Source: Bacillus sp. cl95
Lineage (GTDB): Bacteria > Bacillota > Bacilli > Bacillales > Cytobacillaceae
DNA length: 64,000 nucleotides
Assembly: GCF_900115925.1 (NCBI RefSeq)
Contig: NZ_FOYF01000001.1
Coordinates: 62,001-126,000, forward strand
Direction of reading: 5' to 3'
Part shown: piece after piece, positions 1 to 9,403 of the stretch
How the letters are laid out: every line of letters begins with the position of its first letter
How positions within the stretch are numbered: position 1 is the first letter of the stretch
Translations under genes and position numbers: made by a program
Notes under the pieces: generated by a model
The model's database searches: none
Told to the model about the DNA's origin: nothing
Seen by the model: only the letters and a program-made list of their open reading frames with translations

Positions 1-2862
1 TACTGTTGCAATGGCAGTCATCAAGATTGGTCTTATCCTTACAACACCAGCCTCAACCAATGATTCGTGCTTTGGCATGCCTTTCTTTTCATTCTTTTTA
101 ACTTTATCTAGTAATACGATTGCGTTTGTTACAACGATTCCATTTAACATCAGCAACCCGATCATCGCTGGCATTCCAATTGGTTCTTTTACGATGTAAA
201 GACCAATCAGCGCACCAATAATCGAGAATGGAATGGCGAACAAGATTACAAAAGGAGCTTTCCCTTCACCAAACGCGATGACCATTACCATGTAAACGAG
301 GAGAATGCTGACACCAATTGCAATGGCCATGTTCTTAAAGCCCTCTTCCATGGCAGCAGATGCGCCTTCTTTGTAAGTATTTACCGTGTCAGGAAGATCG
401 ATATCTGCAATCACCTTATCTACCTTCTTCGATACTTCCCCTGCTTTCGAATCCGTAATCTGTCCAAACACCATGACATATTCGTTTTGATTTAAATGAG
501 TAATGACGGTCCTGTTATTGACACGTTTCAGTTCTCCCACGTCTTTCAATTTAACAGGCATGCCCATTACATTATTGATCTCTTGCTCGCCTAATTTATC
601 CAGGTTCGATATTTCATCCATCTTCAGGCTGAGTTTCACATCTGTTTTTTCATCTTCCATCGACATCGTTGTAACGACATCACCATTAATCAAATCTCGC
701 AGACTTTTTCCAACCATCGCAGGCATTAATCCATTTTCAGCAAGCTTTGTTTCATTCAAATCGATTTCAATTTCAGGCTCGTCACCCTCTAATGAAGATG
801 ATACGTCTGCCATACCCTTGATTCTCTTGATTTTACTAACAATTTCTTCGCTAGCTTTCTTTATGTCCTCAAAGTCCGAACCGTTTACGACCAACACGTA
901 TTGTGATTGAGCACCGCCCGCAAAGCTGCCAACTCCAGTTACAGAAATTTCTTCTGCTTCATTGATCCCCTTAAATTCAGCGCGCAAGTCTTCTACGAAT
1001 GCATCGGTATCCTCAACATTTTCTTTCAAGTCAAATGTGATGGAAGCATGCTCATCCTGACCTCTGACACTTGTACTGACAAGCTTCACTTCTTTTTTAC
1101 CTAAGAGAATATCTTCTACTTTTGTTGCAACAGCACTTGTTTCCTCTGGTGAAGTCCCTTTTTCCATTGAAATATTTACATCAAAATTTGTTACTTTTTC
1201 CTGCGGAAGGAATGTCGTTCCAAGTTTTGGTGCGATGAATCCAATTGAACCTGCAAGTAGAACAACTGCCATAACTAATGTGAATACCCTGTTTCTTAAA
1301 ACCCACTTTAAACTTGAACGATAGCTTTTTTGCATTAAATTCTCTTTATGTTCTTTTGGTGAAATTTTCAGCAAGAACATGCGAGACATTAAAGGTACAA
1401 TAGTTACAGCAACAATTAAAGAGAAGATCAGTGAAATAACAATTGTCCATGCCAGGGGAGCGAAGAATTTTCCGATTATCCCTGGTACGAATGCCATCGG
1501 TAAAAATACTGCAACTGTTGTAATTGTTGAAGAAGTAATAGCGGAAGCTACTTCTCTCGTTGCTTGCTCCACAAGCTTTTCATTACGTTCTTTTGAAGCA
1601 CTTACTCTTCTAAACACATTTTCTATTACCACAATACTATCATCAACAACACGCCCTACGGCAACAGCAATACCTGCCAAAGTCATAATATTGAGCGTGT
1701 AGCCTAACATATTGATGACAGTAAAGGATGCAAAAATCGAAAGCGGAATCGAAATGATTGCAATGATTGTCGAACGCATATTTCTTAAAAATAGGAACGT
1801 TACGACAACCGCCATCACAGCACCTAATAGTGCTTCACGTAGCATGGCATATACAGAGTCTTTAATTTCAATTGATTGATCTCTTAGCGTTTCTACTTCA
1901 TAGCCTTTTGGAAGTTTAACTCTGTCGATTTCTTCTTTTACTTTTTCTACAATGGCAACAGCATTCGCTCCTCCTTCAGCGACTATACCTACACGCACTC
2001 CAGGTTCCCCATTGATTCTCGTAAAATTACTTTCATTTTCTATGCCATATGTAACTTCAGCAATATCACTCAGTTTAATATCCTCAAGTGTTGGAACTCC
2101 TTGTGCAGTTGGTGCACCTTGTGTAAAAAGAGTAATATTTTTCACATCGCTCAAGGATTGCAATTCCTTGCTTACTCGCACTGGCAGGATTTCTTTGGAC
2201 AATTCAACATCTCCGGTTGGAATCGTCATATTGTTTGCCGTAATCGCACCTTTCACATCGTCCAGAGTTAATCCTTTTTCCTTCAACTTCTCGGGTAGTA
2301 GTCGTATTGAAACTGTTTTTTCTTCAACTCCACCAACCTCAACTTTACTTACACCCTCAATTACTTCTAATTGTGGAATGATTTTATCTGAAACGAATTT
2401 TTGTACCTCTTCTGTATTTTCTTTAGAATAGATGCCTAGTGAGAAAATCGTTGGATCAGCTTCAGGCCCTTGGAAGATGATTTCAGGATCTTCAGCCGTT
2501 TCAGGTAAATTCACCTTATCGACTGCGGACCTTACTAATTGTTCCGCATCATCCATGCTTACTGACAAATCAAATTCCATTGTCAAATAGGATACATTGG
2601 CAACACCATCTGTATACACATTCTTTACACCTTCAATATTCATTAGCTCACGTTCAACTGGTTCCCCGATTTCTTTCATCACTTGTTTAGGTGATGCACC
2701 AGGATACGGAATCACCACTGTCACATATGGAATATCAACATTTGGATATTTCTCAATATTGATTTCCTTTAATGAATATAGTCCCCCTCCTATTATCAGC
2801 AACATCATTAGACAAAGTGCCACTGCATTTTTCATGCTGAACCTAATTATGGATCTCATCAT
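1..2862 (-). CDS. RND (AcrB/SwrC-type) efflux permease, 3' end outside window
   Basis: An uninterrupted reading frame of 954 codons runs leftwards from an ATG at 2862 off the window edge, so the C-terminus is missing. GGGAG lies about 8 nt upstream of the ATG. The protein has an N-terminal membrane helix, two periplasmic-type porter regions and the TM4 motif VGRVVDDSIVVIENV, whose paired Asp residues are the proton relay of HAE-1 RND pumps. The second half carries GIVVTNAIVLLDKV, typical of Gram-positive SwrC-like pumps. Family members are about 1,020-1,060 residues long, so roughly 70-100 residues are outside. It should export amphiphilic compounds such as drugs or lipopeptides using the proton gradient. 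No MFP-type adaptor gene is visible here. The substrate is unknown. Confidence 0.93.
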   Translation of the reverse strand, partial: MMRSIIRFSMKNAVALCLMMLLIIGGGLYSLKEINIEKYPNVDIPYVTVVIPYPGASPKQVMKEIGEPVERELMNIEGVKNVYTDGVANVSYLTMEFDLSVSMDDAEQLVRSAVDKVNLPETAEDPEIIFQGPEADPTIFSLGIYSKENTEEVQKFVSDKIIPQLEVIEGVSKVEVGGVEEKTVSIRLLPEKLKEKGLTLDDVKGAITANNMTIPTGDVELSKEILPVRVSKELQSLSDVKNITLFTQGAPTAQGVPTLEDIKLSDIAEVTYGIENESNFTRINGEPGVRVGIVAEGGANAVAIVEKVKEEIDRVKLPKGYEVETLRDQSIEIKDSVYAMLREALLGAVMAVVVTFLFLRNMRSTIIAIISIPLSIFASFTVINMLGYTLNIMTLAGIAVAVGRVVDDSIVVIENVFRRVSASKERNEKLVEQATREVASAITSSTITTVAVFLPMAFVPGIIGKFFAPLAWTIVISLIFSLIVAVTIVPLMSRMFLLKISPKEHKENLMQKSYRSSLKWVLRNRVFTLVMAVVLLAGSIGFIAPKLGTTFLPQEKVTNFDVNISMEKGTSPEETSAVATKVEDILLGKKEVKLVSTSVRGQDEHASITFDLKENVEDTDAFVEDLRAEFKGINEAEEISVTGVGSFAGGAQSQYVLVVNGSDFEDIKKASEEIVSKIKRIKGMADVSSSLEGDEPEIEIDLNETKLAENGLMPAMVGKSLRDLINGDVVTTMSMEDEKTDVKLSLKMDEISNLDKLGEQEINNVMGMPVKLKDVGELKRVNNRTVITHLNQNEYVMVFGQITDSKAGEVSKKVDKVIADIDLPDTVNTYKEGASAAMEEGFKNMAIAIGVSILLVYMVMVIAFGEGKAPFVILFAIPFSIIGALIGLYIVKEPIGMPAMIGLLMLNGIVVTNAIVLLDKVKKNEKKGMPKHESLVEAGVVRIRPILMTAIATV

Positions 2863-3097
2863 TTTATCTTTACTCCCATCCCTTGTTTATTCCCCAAACA
2901 AAATACTATTCACCTCGATTGAGAAATAATCCTTTTTTTTTATGAAAAATTTGGAATCAAAACCAGTTTTACACAATTCATTGTATCCCCCCTACACACT
3001 TCTTAAATGATGCCTGAGATTTAACTTTATCTAAGACTTGAGACTTAGTTGAATGAGAAAATTTTTTTCATTCTAAACAATTATTTTTAAAAAACTA

Positions 3098-3126
3098 TTT
3101 ACATAGAATGATGGATTGCCTAAAAT
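3098..3126 (+). promoter_or_regulatory. Sigma-A promoter of the PTS gene
   Basis: TTTACA (3098-3103) and TAAAAT (3121-3126) are separated by exactly 17 nt, upstream of the EIICB gene. The predicted start site near 3133 lies just upstream of the palindromic operator. Confidence 0.75.
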
Positions 3127-3143
3127 GGAGAAACAACGTGTTG

Positions 3144-3159
3144 ATGCAACCGGTTGCAT
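3144..3159. promoter_or_regulatory. LacI-family type palindromic operator
   Basis: ATGCAACCGGTTGCAT is a perfect 16-bp palindrome with the central CG step typical of LacI/GalR operators. It begins about 11 nt after the predicted start site, a position suited to repression of the PTS gene. No LacI-family regulator is encoded in the window, so the repressor is unidentified. CcpA sites share this architecture and are an alternative. Confidence 0.7.
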
Positions 3160-3219
3160 TTCTTTACCCGGTAAACTCACATACATAGTTTAGATGATTT
3201 TTTTAGGAGGCTACATAAG

Positions 3220-4884
3220 ATGAGTAAATTAAAAGGTTTTGGATCTTTTGATTTCTGGCAAAAATTCGGCAAAGCTTTACTTGTTGTCGTGGCGGTAATG
3301 CCCGCTGCAGGAATCATGATTTCTCTTGGTAAGTTAATTGGTATGAGTGCTGGTGACATCGTTTTTGTGCAAGCGGTTGCCCGAGTGCTTGAAGATATTG
3401 GTTGGGGTATTATCGTCAACCTACATGTATTATTTGCAGTGGCCATTGGTGGTTCTTGGGCTAAAGAACGTGCAGGCGGAGCTTTCGCAGCTCTTATCGC
3501 ATTTATCCTGATTAACCGCATTACAGGTGCCATCTTTGGTGTCAATGGCGCTATGCTCGCAGACCCTGCGGCAACTGTTAATTCATTATTTGGTAGTGAA
3601 CTAGTAGTTAAAGATTACTTTACTTCGATTTTAGGTGCACCAGCATTAAATATGGGTGTTTTCGTTGGTATTATCTCAGGTTTCCTTGGGGCGAACCTTT
3701 TCAACAAATATTACAACTATAGTAAACTTCCACAATCACTTTCATTTTTCAACGGTAAGCGTTTTGTACCGTTCGTGGTTATTGCGGGCTCGGTTGTAAC
3801 CGCTATTATTCTGGCAATTGTTTGGCCTTTCATCCAAGGCCTGTTGAACGACTTCGGTCGCTGGATTGCTTCTTCTCGTGATACGGCTCCTATTATTGCT
3901 CCATTCGTTTTTGGTGCTTTAGAACGTTTATTGCTTCCATTCGGATTGCATCACATGTTAACGGTTCCTATGAACTATACGGAACTAGGTGGAACTTATA
4001 AAATTCTGACAGGTGCTAGTGCTGGCCAAACTGTTGCAGGACAAGATCCATTGTGGTTGGCATGGATTGCTGACTTGAACAACTTCCTTGCTGCTGGTGA
4101 CACAGAAAGCTATAAGCAATTGTTAAAAGAAGTAACGCCAGCTCGATTCAAAGTTGGTCAAATGATTCTTTCTTGTGCAGCTTTGCTAGGTATCGCTCTT
4201 GCAATGTATCGTAATGTAGACCCTGATAAGCGTTTAAAATATAAATCAATGTTCTTCTCTGCTGGTTTAGCAGTATTCTTAACAGGTGTTACGGAACCTA
4301 TCGAATTTATGTTCATGTTTGTTGCTCCCCTTTTATACGGTGTGTATGCTGTTATGACTGGACTTGCCTTTGCCATTGTTGATATTGTCCATATTCGCGT
4401 TCACTCATTTGGAATTATCGAATTACTAACTCGTACACCAATGATCGTCAAAGCAGGATTATGGCTTGACCTTGTATACTTTGTGCTTGCATGTCTATTC
4501 TTCTTCGCCCTAAACTTTGCGGTAGCAAATTTCATGATTAAACGCTTCAACTTCCCGACACCAGGACGTGCAGGAAATTACATTGAAGAAGAAGGAGCTC
4601 CTGAAAAAACTGCATCGACAACAACTGGCAGTACTCCAGCTGACGATTCACTTGCGTCTACGATCATCGGCCTCCTTGGCGGACAAGGAAACATTGAAGA
4701 CGTTGATGCTTGTATGACTCGTCTTCGTATAACGGTTAAGGAAACTGAAAAAGTAGGAACGGAACAGCAATGGAAATCCGCTGGTGCGCTTGGACTAATC
4801 GTGAAAAATAAAGGCGTTCAAGCCATTTATGGTCCTAAAGCGGACGTGTTGAAATCCGATATCCAAGATCGTTTAGGAATGTAA
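3220..4884 (+). CDS. PTS transporter EIICB (glucose/alpha-glucoside superfamily)
   Basis: A 554-residue fused permease that imports a sugar and phosphorylates it. The hydrophobic EIIC domain spans roughly residues 10-450 and includes the conserved GVTEPIEFMF stretch. A short linker leads to a C-terminal EIIB domain with the phosphorylated cysteine at about C498 (DACMTRLRI). No EIIA domain is fused, so phosphate must come from a separate EIIA. AGGAGG lies just upstream of the ATG. A RgfB-like phosphatase gene follows after 4 nt and is surely cotranscribed. The EIIC resembles maltose/glucose-type permeases, but no phospho-alpha-glucosidase is nearby, so the sugar is uncertain. Confidence 0.9.
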   Translation: MSKLKGFGSFDFWQKFGKALLVVVAVMPAAGIMISLGKLIGMSAGDIVFVQAVARVLEDIGWGIIVNLHVLFAVAIGGSWAKERAGGAFAALIAFILINRITGAIFGVNGAMLADPAATVNSLFGSELVVKDYFTSILGAPALNMGVFVGIISGFLGANLFNKYYNYSKLPQSLSFFNGKRFVPFVVIAGSVVTAIILAIVWPFIQGLLNDFGRWIASSRDTAPIIAPFVFGALERLLLPFGLHHMLTVPMNYTELGGTYKILTGASAGQTVAGQDPLWLAWIADLNNFLAAGDTESYKQLLKEVTPARFKVGQMILSCAALLGIALAMYRNVDPDKRLKYKSMFFSAGLAVFLTGVTEPIEFMFMFVAPLLYGVYAVMTGLAFAIVDIVHIRVHSFGIIELLTRTPMIVKAGLWLDLVYFVLACLFFFALNFAVANFMIKRFNFPTPGRAGNYIEEEGAPEKTASTTTGSTPADDSLASTIIGLLGGQGNIEDVDACMTRLRITVKETEKVGTEQQWKSAGALGLIVKNKGVQAIYGPKADVLKSDIQDRLGM

Positions 4885-4888
4885 TTCT

Positions 4889-5680
4889 ATGAAATTATTA
4901 ACGGTTAATTGTCACGCTTGGATTGAGGAAAATCAGCTTGAGAAAATTCGGATTCTGGCAGAAACCATTAAAGAAAATGATTACGACGTCATTGCCCTCC
5001 AAGAGGTGAGCCAGTCCATCGCAGCTCCTGCGGTGGAGGGCTCACTGAAAGAAGACAACTACCTTATAGTCCTTTTAAAATTTCTTGAAGAAATCGGTGT
5101 TTCCCATTATCACTACCTATGGGATTTTGTTCATATCGGTTTCGACATCTACGAAGAAGGCGTAGCGATTTTAACGAAGCATTCTATTGTTGAGGAAACG
5201 TCTTTCTTCATTTCTAAGAGTAATGACACCTCATTCTGGAAATCTCGTAAAGTGGTTGGTGCAAAAATTCGAAATGCTGATCAAGAAATGTGGTTCTACT
5301 CCTGCCATCTTGGTTGGTGGAATGATGAAGAGGAAGCATTTCAGGATCAAGTTACTGCCTTGTTAAACAAAATAGATCACTCGCAACGTTTTTTCTTGAT
5401 GGGTGATTTCAATAACAGTGGATTTAAACGTAATGAAGGTTATGACTACTTAATCGAGAAAGGCTTGGTTGATACTTACAACCTTGCAGAAGAAAAGGAC
5501 AACGGTGTAACTGTTCTCGGAAAGATAGCTGGGTGGGATGATAATATTGAAGAATTGCGACTCGATTTGATTCTAACAAACTCCCCTCTTCGGGTGGCAT
5601 CATCCACTGTTATTTTTAATGGTAAAAATAAACCTGTCATCTCTGACCATTATGGCGTTGAAGTCGAGGTAGAATTATAA
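4889..5680 (+). CDS. Endonuclease/exonuclease/phosphatase family protein, RgfB-like
   Basis: A 263-residue metal-dependent EEP-fold enzyme. Signatures in order are the N-terminal TVNCHAW strand, ALQEVSQ (metal-binding Glu), YSCHLGWW (His), LMGDFNN (Asp-Asn pair) and the terminal ISDHYGVEVE (Asp-His). There is no signal peptide, so it is cytosolic. It resembles the RgfB-like branch known in streptococci, whose substrate is unsettled. It starts 4 nt after the PTS stop and precedes a strong terminator, so the two form one operon. A role in dephosphorylating a product of the imported sugar is an inference from context only. Confidence 0.85.
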   Translation: MKLLTVNCHAWIEENQLEKIRILAETIKENDYDVIALQEVSQSIAAPAVEGSLKEDNYLIVLLKFLEEIGVSHYHYLWDFVHIGFDIYEEGVAILTKHSIVEETSFFISKSNDTSFWKSRKVVGAKIRNADQEMWFYSCHLGWWNDEEEAFQDQVTALLNKIDHSQRFFLMGDFNNSGFKRNEGYDYLIEKGLVDTYNLAEEKDNGVTVLGKIAGWDDNIEELRLDLILTNSPLRVASSTVIFNGKNKPVISDHYGVEVEVEL

Positions 5681-5719
5681 AAGAAGCAGATGCGTGAGTG
5701 GCGCATCTGCTTCTTTTTT
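5681..5719 (+). terminator. Intrinsic terminator of the PTS operon
   Basis: A perfect 14-bp stem (5681-5694 with 5702-5715), a 7-nt loop and a T-run. Confidence 0.93.
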
Positions 5720-5789
5720 GTAAATCAGTATTAAAAATAACTCGCCGTAAGAATATTCTTCAATATTAGTTGTATTGCTAGACTGTTTT

Positions 5790-5845
5790 CGAAAACTTTG
5801 TTGCTATTAAAAAAATAGGCTCTGTTAAACCTTAATGTTGTTTTT
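5790..5845. repeat. Decayed ends of two dispersed repeat families
   Basis: GACTGTTTTCGAAAACTTTGTTG resembles the terminal sequence of the MITE-like elements at 9410 and 10936. It is followed directly by ATAGGCTCTGTTAAA, the start of a second repeat family seen near 20960, 21494 and 51157. Only fragments are present. Confidence 0.4.
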
Positions 5846-5912
5846 GCATAATAAATAAGGGAAACCCCATTTATCAGGACTTTCCCCATTTTTGTTTAAA
5901 CCCAAGCCTCTG

Positions 5913-6215
5913 TTAGTTCATTAGCAAACTGAAAAATGGAGGTATTAATAGTAGTGTAATTGCGCTTAAGATAAGTGTTTTTGATACTTTTATCGGAAGT
6001 CTTTCTCTTCCTTTTCCTTTGTACCATCCACTAAACTGCAATTTATTTCTATATACGACAAAAAACAGAATAAGAATCGCAATTGAACCTATCCAACCAT
6101 AATTATTAGTATCGGTCCCAACCACTAAATATACATTTTCAAGTAAGGAGCCAAAAAGACCACCAAAAATAACAAATATAACGATAATTCTTATTAATTC
6201 TAATAAGAACCTCAC
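5913..6215 (-). CDS. Small integral membrane protein, unknown function
   Basis: I place the start at a GTG (6215) because GGAGGTG lies 5-6 nt upstream; longer in-frame extensions have no ribosome site. The 100-residue product has three predicted membrane helices (about residues 5-25, 40-55 and 75-98) with a short basic stretch (YKGKGRERLPIKVSK) between helices two and three. No catalytic motif or family was recognised. It stands alone between a terminator and a divergent DUF4865-like gene. Confidence 0.65.
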   Translation of the reverse strand: MRFLLELIRIIVIFVIFGGLFGSLLENVYLVVGTDTNNYGWIGSIAILILFFVVYRNKLQFSGWYKGKGRERLPIKVSKTLILSAITLLLIPPFFSLLMN

Positions 6216-6412
6216 AAGACACCTCCATTTAATCGTCCTTGAATAAACTTTAACATATACCCTAAAAAATGGTAGGGTTTTTGTTGAATAAGTATAGTTC
6301 AAGTCCTATTCCAGTCAATCTTCTTAAATACTTCCAGCACATACCAATTTATGTTTTAATCAAGTTGATACTGTTATTTTTTCTATATTTGAAATAAGGA
6401 GGAAATGATTAA

Positions 6413-6970
6413 ATGATAGCGACTCAATACAAGATCACATTACCAAGTGATTATGATATGAATATTATCAAAGAGAGAGTAAGGAATAATGGTTATAAAA
6501 CAGACGGTTTTGAGGATTTAAAATTTAAACTATATTTGGTAACCGAAAAAGGAATGAATAATAATTTACAAAATAGTTATTGCCCATTATATCTATGGAA
6601 AGATACAAACGGGCTAAACAAGTTTTTATTTAATGGATTTTATGACAATATATTAAACTCTTTTGGATGGCAACGCGTAAATGTAGGAATTCCCCTCATT
6701 GATACAACTACACCTAAAATCAAAGAGAAAAAATATCTATTTCAAATCACAAGAGAAATACAACCACAAGAAAGTCTCAATAACTTAAAAGATAAATTAG
6801 TTGAAGATATGCCAGAGATTGATCATACAGAATATATAGTTATTTATAATCCCGATAAATGGAAATACGATGTGTTTTACTTTTTAAGTGACCTAAGCGT
6901 CTTGGGCGAAATGAGTGGAGTCATTTATCATATCCTACACATTTCACAGGAAGAACTCGCTAATCAGTGA
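6413..6970 (+). CDS. DUF4865-like protein
   Basis: A 185-residue soluble protein starting IATQYKITLPSDYDMNIIK, which I recognise as the opening of the DUF4865 family of Firmicutes. GGAGGAAATG lies 5-10 nt upstream of the ATG. The family has no assigned function. Aromatic residues are frequent (WKDTNGLNKFLFNGFYDN, SFGWQRVNVG) and no signal peptide or membrane helix is visible. The gene is monocistronic. Confidence 0.75.
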   Translation: MIATQYKITLPSDYDMNIIKERVRNNGYKTDGFEDLKFKLYLVTEKGMNNNLQNSYCPLYLWKDTNGLNKFLFNGFYDNILNSFGWQRVNVGIPLIDTTTPKIKEKKYLFQITREIQPQESLNNLKDKLVEDMPEIDHTEYIVIYNPDKWKYDVFYFLSDLSVLGEMSGVIYHILHISQEELANQ

Positions 6971-7056
6971 TATTCATCTTGTCTCTTATTTGGCAACCCT
7001 GATCTTTTAGCACCTTAAAACATTTCAAATATAAGGTGGCATGTATCCGTCATGGT

Positions 7057-7572
7057 TCAATGCCGCCTTATAGTCAGTAGAATTAACCAAACTCCGCAAA
7101 TGACTACAACACTCCCAAAAGCAGTAATAAAGGTTACGGGGGATATTATTTTTACAAAAGAAAGTCCGAACATAATAACGCCAACCATTAGATAGTGATT
7201 TACCGCATGAGCACGATAGGCTTTCTGCTCGATATGCCAAGCATGATAGTAACCTTGTAAAAATCCTAAAATGATCTGTAGGAATAAAGCCATATAGGGG
7301 ATGTATTCAAATGAATACTTTATAGTGCCTGCAAGTATATACACTGAACCCATCCCCATATATATAAATGGAATAACCGAATTAATCCTGTTTTTTCTAG
7401 ATTGAAAGACTTTGTAACCCAACGCCGCAGTAAAAGAAAATGCTGCAAAAAACCATGTAAATAAGGTAAACGTGAGTGACGCTTGTTTTAACCAGAGGAT
7501 GTAATATGGAAAGATCGCAACCTGCCCAACGGATACAATGAGAGGAATATATCGTTCACTCCTATTCTTCAT
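7057..7572 (-). CDS. Six-helix integral membrane protein, unknown
   Basis: A 171-residue protein with about six hydrophobic helices spread over its length and a His-containing segment (LQGYYHAWHIEQKAYRAHAVNH) between helices four and five. It starts 14 nt after the stop of the FAD-linked oxidase gene, behind AGGAGGATC, so the two probably share a transcript. No family was recognised. A role as a membrane partner for the oxidase is possible but rests only on position. Confidence 0.7.
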   Translation of the reverse strand: MKNRSERYIPLIVSVGQVAIFPYYILWLKQASLTFTLFTWFFAAFSFTAALGYKVFQSRKNRINSVIPFIYMGMGSVYILAGTIKYSFEYIPYMALFLQIILGFLQGYYHAWHIEQKAYRAHAVNHYLMVGVIMFGLSFVKIISPVTFITAFGSVVVICGVWLILLTIRRH

Positions 7573-7586
7573 ACGATCCTCCTTCT

Positions 7587-9071
7587 CTAAAAATAATAGT
7601 CATAAAAGATATTTTGAAACACACCATTTGGATCTCTTTTTAATTTCTCTTTATTGAACTTTTCCCATTCTGGATAGGACTGTCGAAATTGTTCCTTTGT
7701 TTGATAATGATAGTACGGGAGATAATACGTGCCTCCGTATTCTAGTGTGAGATTAGTCCATTCTTGTATAATGGCTTCAGCATGATCTATCTCTTCTTCT
7801 TTTAGTCCATGCTGAATCAAAATGACGAGTCCAAACATATCTTCTTTGGCATAGTTTAAAGTTGTGTTGTTTTCTTTTGATACATATCGAACAGTAATGT
7901 TATGAATCTTAAAATCATCATTTTGGTCATTAGCTGGCAGCCATTTTTTTAAATCGTTCATATATTCTTCATACTGATTAACCGGAATGAAAAACTCCTG
8001 TAATACTTCCACCCGACCTGGTTTTGTATATTCCATAAACGCAGAATTCCCGCGCATAGCATTATTCCTGGTAGTCTTGTCACCGTCTATTGAGTGGATA
8101 AGCCTCTTCTGATTCTCCCAGAAAAGATCCTCCCATCTGCCGCCTTGTCGTCCAAGATCGAGTGCAAGTTTACCAAGTCGGGCACCATGCTCTTCTTTGA
8201 GCGATGTTTCAAAATCCTGTTGTCCTGTATATTTATAATCAATTACATACATTTCTTTTAAAAAAGAACTTGGCGCAACACTTACTCTTGCATAATGCAT
8301 AGCTACATTATCTTTACTTATCAGATTTGCAAAATAGCTTTCATAGTCTTTCGTTTGGATTTCTTCTGTATGGAGCAGGTAAATGTCATTTTCGGTTAAC
8401 TCTAACGTTACATCTAAAATGACACCGAATAAGCCATACCCACCCAAAACGTACTTCATCCAATCCTCGGAATCATTATGTGTTACCTTCTTCAATTCTC
8501 CTGTCGGGGTTAGGATCGTCATTTCCTTAACAGTCCCAGCCATTGGACCAAATCGGATATCCCGCCCATGGGCATTTACTGAAAGTGAACCTCCTATGGT
8601 AAAAATCGACTGTGACTGTGTCACCTTTAATGCGAGCCCATAAGGTGTAATGGCTTCCTGAACATCTTCCCACGTTGCTCCTGCTTCTACTTTTATGGTT
8701 TTATTCTGTTCATCTATCGCAAGGACCTTGTTGTACGCCTTCATATCTAAAACCACTGCATCTTTGTAATACGTATGTCCTCCTTGAGAATGCTGTTGTC
8801 CAGCTATAGAAATATGAAAACCTTTCTGATTTGCTTCCTTTACAATTTTTTGTAATTCCGTACGATTCCCTGCCTTAACAATTCCTTTAATCCTTTCCGG
8901 CAGTAAGCCAGTATAATCTGTGGTCATATTGCTCTGTGAGAGGCCGTATTTTCTTTTCTCAATCGGAATATTCCAAAATATCCATAAAACAAAAACAAAT
9001 AGGAATATCCCAAGAAACCAAGGTTTTTTATGTAACACTCGCATATTGTTACTTACACGTGATAAATTCAA
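7587..9071 (-). CDS. FAD-binding oxidoreductase (gulonolactone/xylitol oxidase type, YitY-like)
   Basis: A 494-residue protein with an N-terminal signal-anchor helix (about residues 17-34) followed by a PCMH-type FAD domain. The motifs are ISIAGQQHSQGGHTYY, VEAGATWEDVQ and TIGGSLSVNAHGRD, the last two forming the FAD cradle of sugar-lactone and alditol oxidases. The C-terminal half has the substrate-domain pattern ending YLPYYHYQTKEQFRQ. It resembles Bacillus YitY, whose substrate is not established. The start is a TTG with GGGAG about 10 nt upstream; an ATG nine codons later lacks a ribosome site. The catalytic face is probably outside the membrane. Confidence 0.82.
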   Translation of the reverse strand: MNLSRVSNNMRVLHKKPWFLGIFLFVFVLWIFWNIPIEKRKYGLSQSNMTTDYTGLLPERIKGIVKAGNRTELQKIVKEANQKGFHISIAGQQHSQGGHTYYKDAVVLDMKAYNKVLAIDEQNKTIKVEAGATWEDVQEAITPYGLALKVTQSQSIFTIGGSLSVNAHGRDIRFGPMAGTVKEMTILTPTGELKKVTHNDSEDWMKYVLGGYGLFGVILDVTLELTENDIYLLHTEEIQTKDYESYFANLISKDNVAMHYARVSVAPSSFLKEMYVIDYKYTGQQDFETSLKEEHGARLGKLALDLGRQGGRWEDLFWENQKRLIHSIDGDKTTRNNAMRGNSAFMEYTKPGRVEVLQEFFIPVNQYEEYMNDLKKWLPANDQNDDFKIHNITVRYVSKENNTTLNYAKEDMFGLVILIQHGLKEEEIDHAEAIIQEWTNLTLEYGGTYYLPYYHYQTKEQFRQSYPEWEKFNKEKLKRDPNGVFQNIFYDYYF

Positions 9072-9088
9072 AAAACCACGCTCCCGAA

Positions 9089-9104
9089 AGTGTAATATTA
9101 CACT
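9089..9104. promoter_or_regulatory. 16-bp perfect palindrome at the FAD-oxidase promoter
   Basis: AGTGTAATATTACACT is perfectly self-complementary. On the minus strand it follows a candidate promoter (TTGTAG, 18 nt, TATACT) and covers the expected start site. That is the usual place for a dimeric repressor. The regulator is unknown and not encoded next door. Confidence 0.6.
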
Positions 9105-9354
9105 AATAGTATAAGTTAATTCATGGCAATTCTACAATCGTTTTTTTTTAAAAATTTCCAAATATGAGAGTAACGGATGTGTAGATTGCAAATCTGTTTT
9201 TTTACCATAGTGTTTTTCTGAAAATTCAGCCTTAAGCATCTATCGGAAAAATCCCGTCATATATTGAAAATCTTCCTCAAATATTCTAAATAAGCTTCAT
9301 ATGTCTTCAAAACCCCGTCAAAACACCATTGTGGAGGAATTGGAGCACGTTAAA

Positions 9355-9385
9355 AAAAGATGCATTTCATTGATATGCATCTTTT
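9355..9385. terminator. Bidirectional intrinsic terminator
   Basis: AAAAGATGCAT / ATGCATCTTTT forms an 11-bp stem with a 9-nt loop; A- and T-runs flank both sides. On the minus strand it can end the 9584-9856 transcript after it crosses the MITE. Confidence 0.75.
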
Positions 9386-9403
9386 ACTTTATGAATAAAT
9401 TTT

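Noticed and set aside
11-2929. Several rightward open frames across the RND gene
   Set aside because: They are shadows of the long minus-strand RND frame, lack ribosome sites and show Ser/Thr-rich compositions typical of antisense translation.
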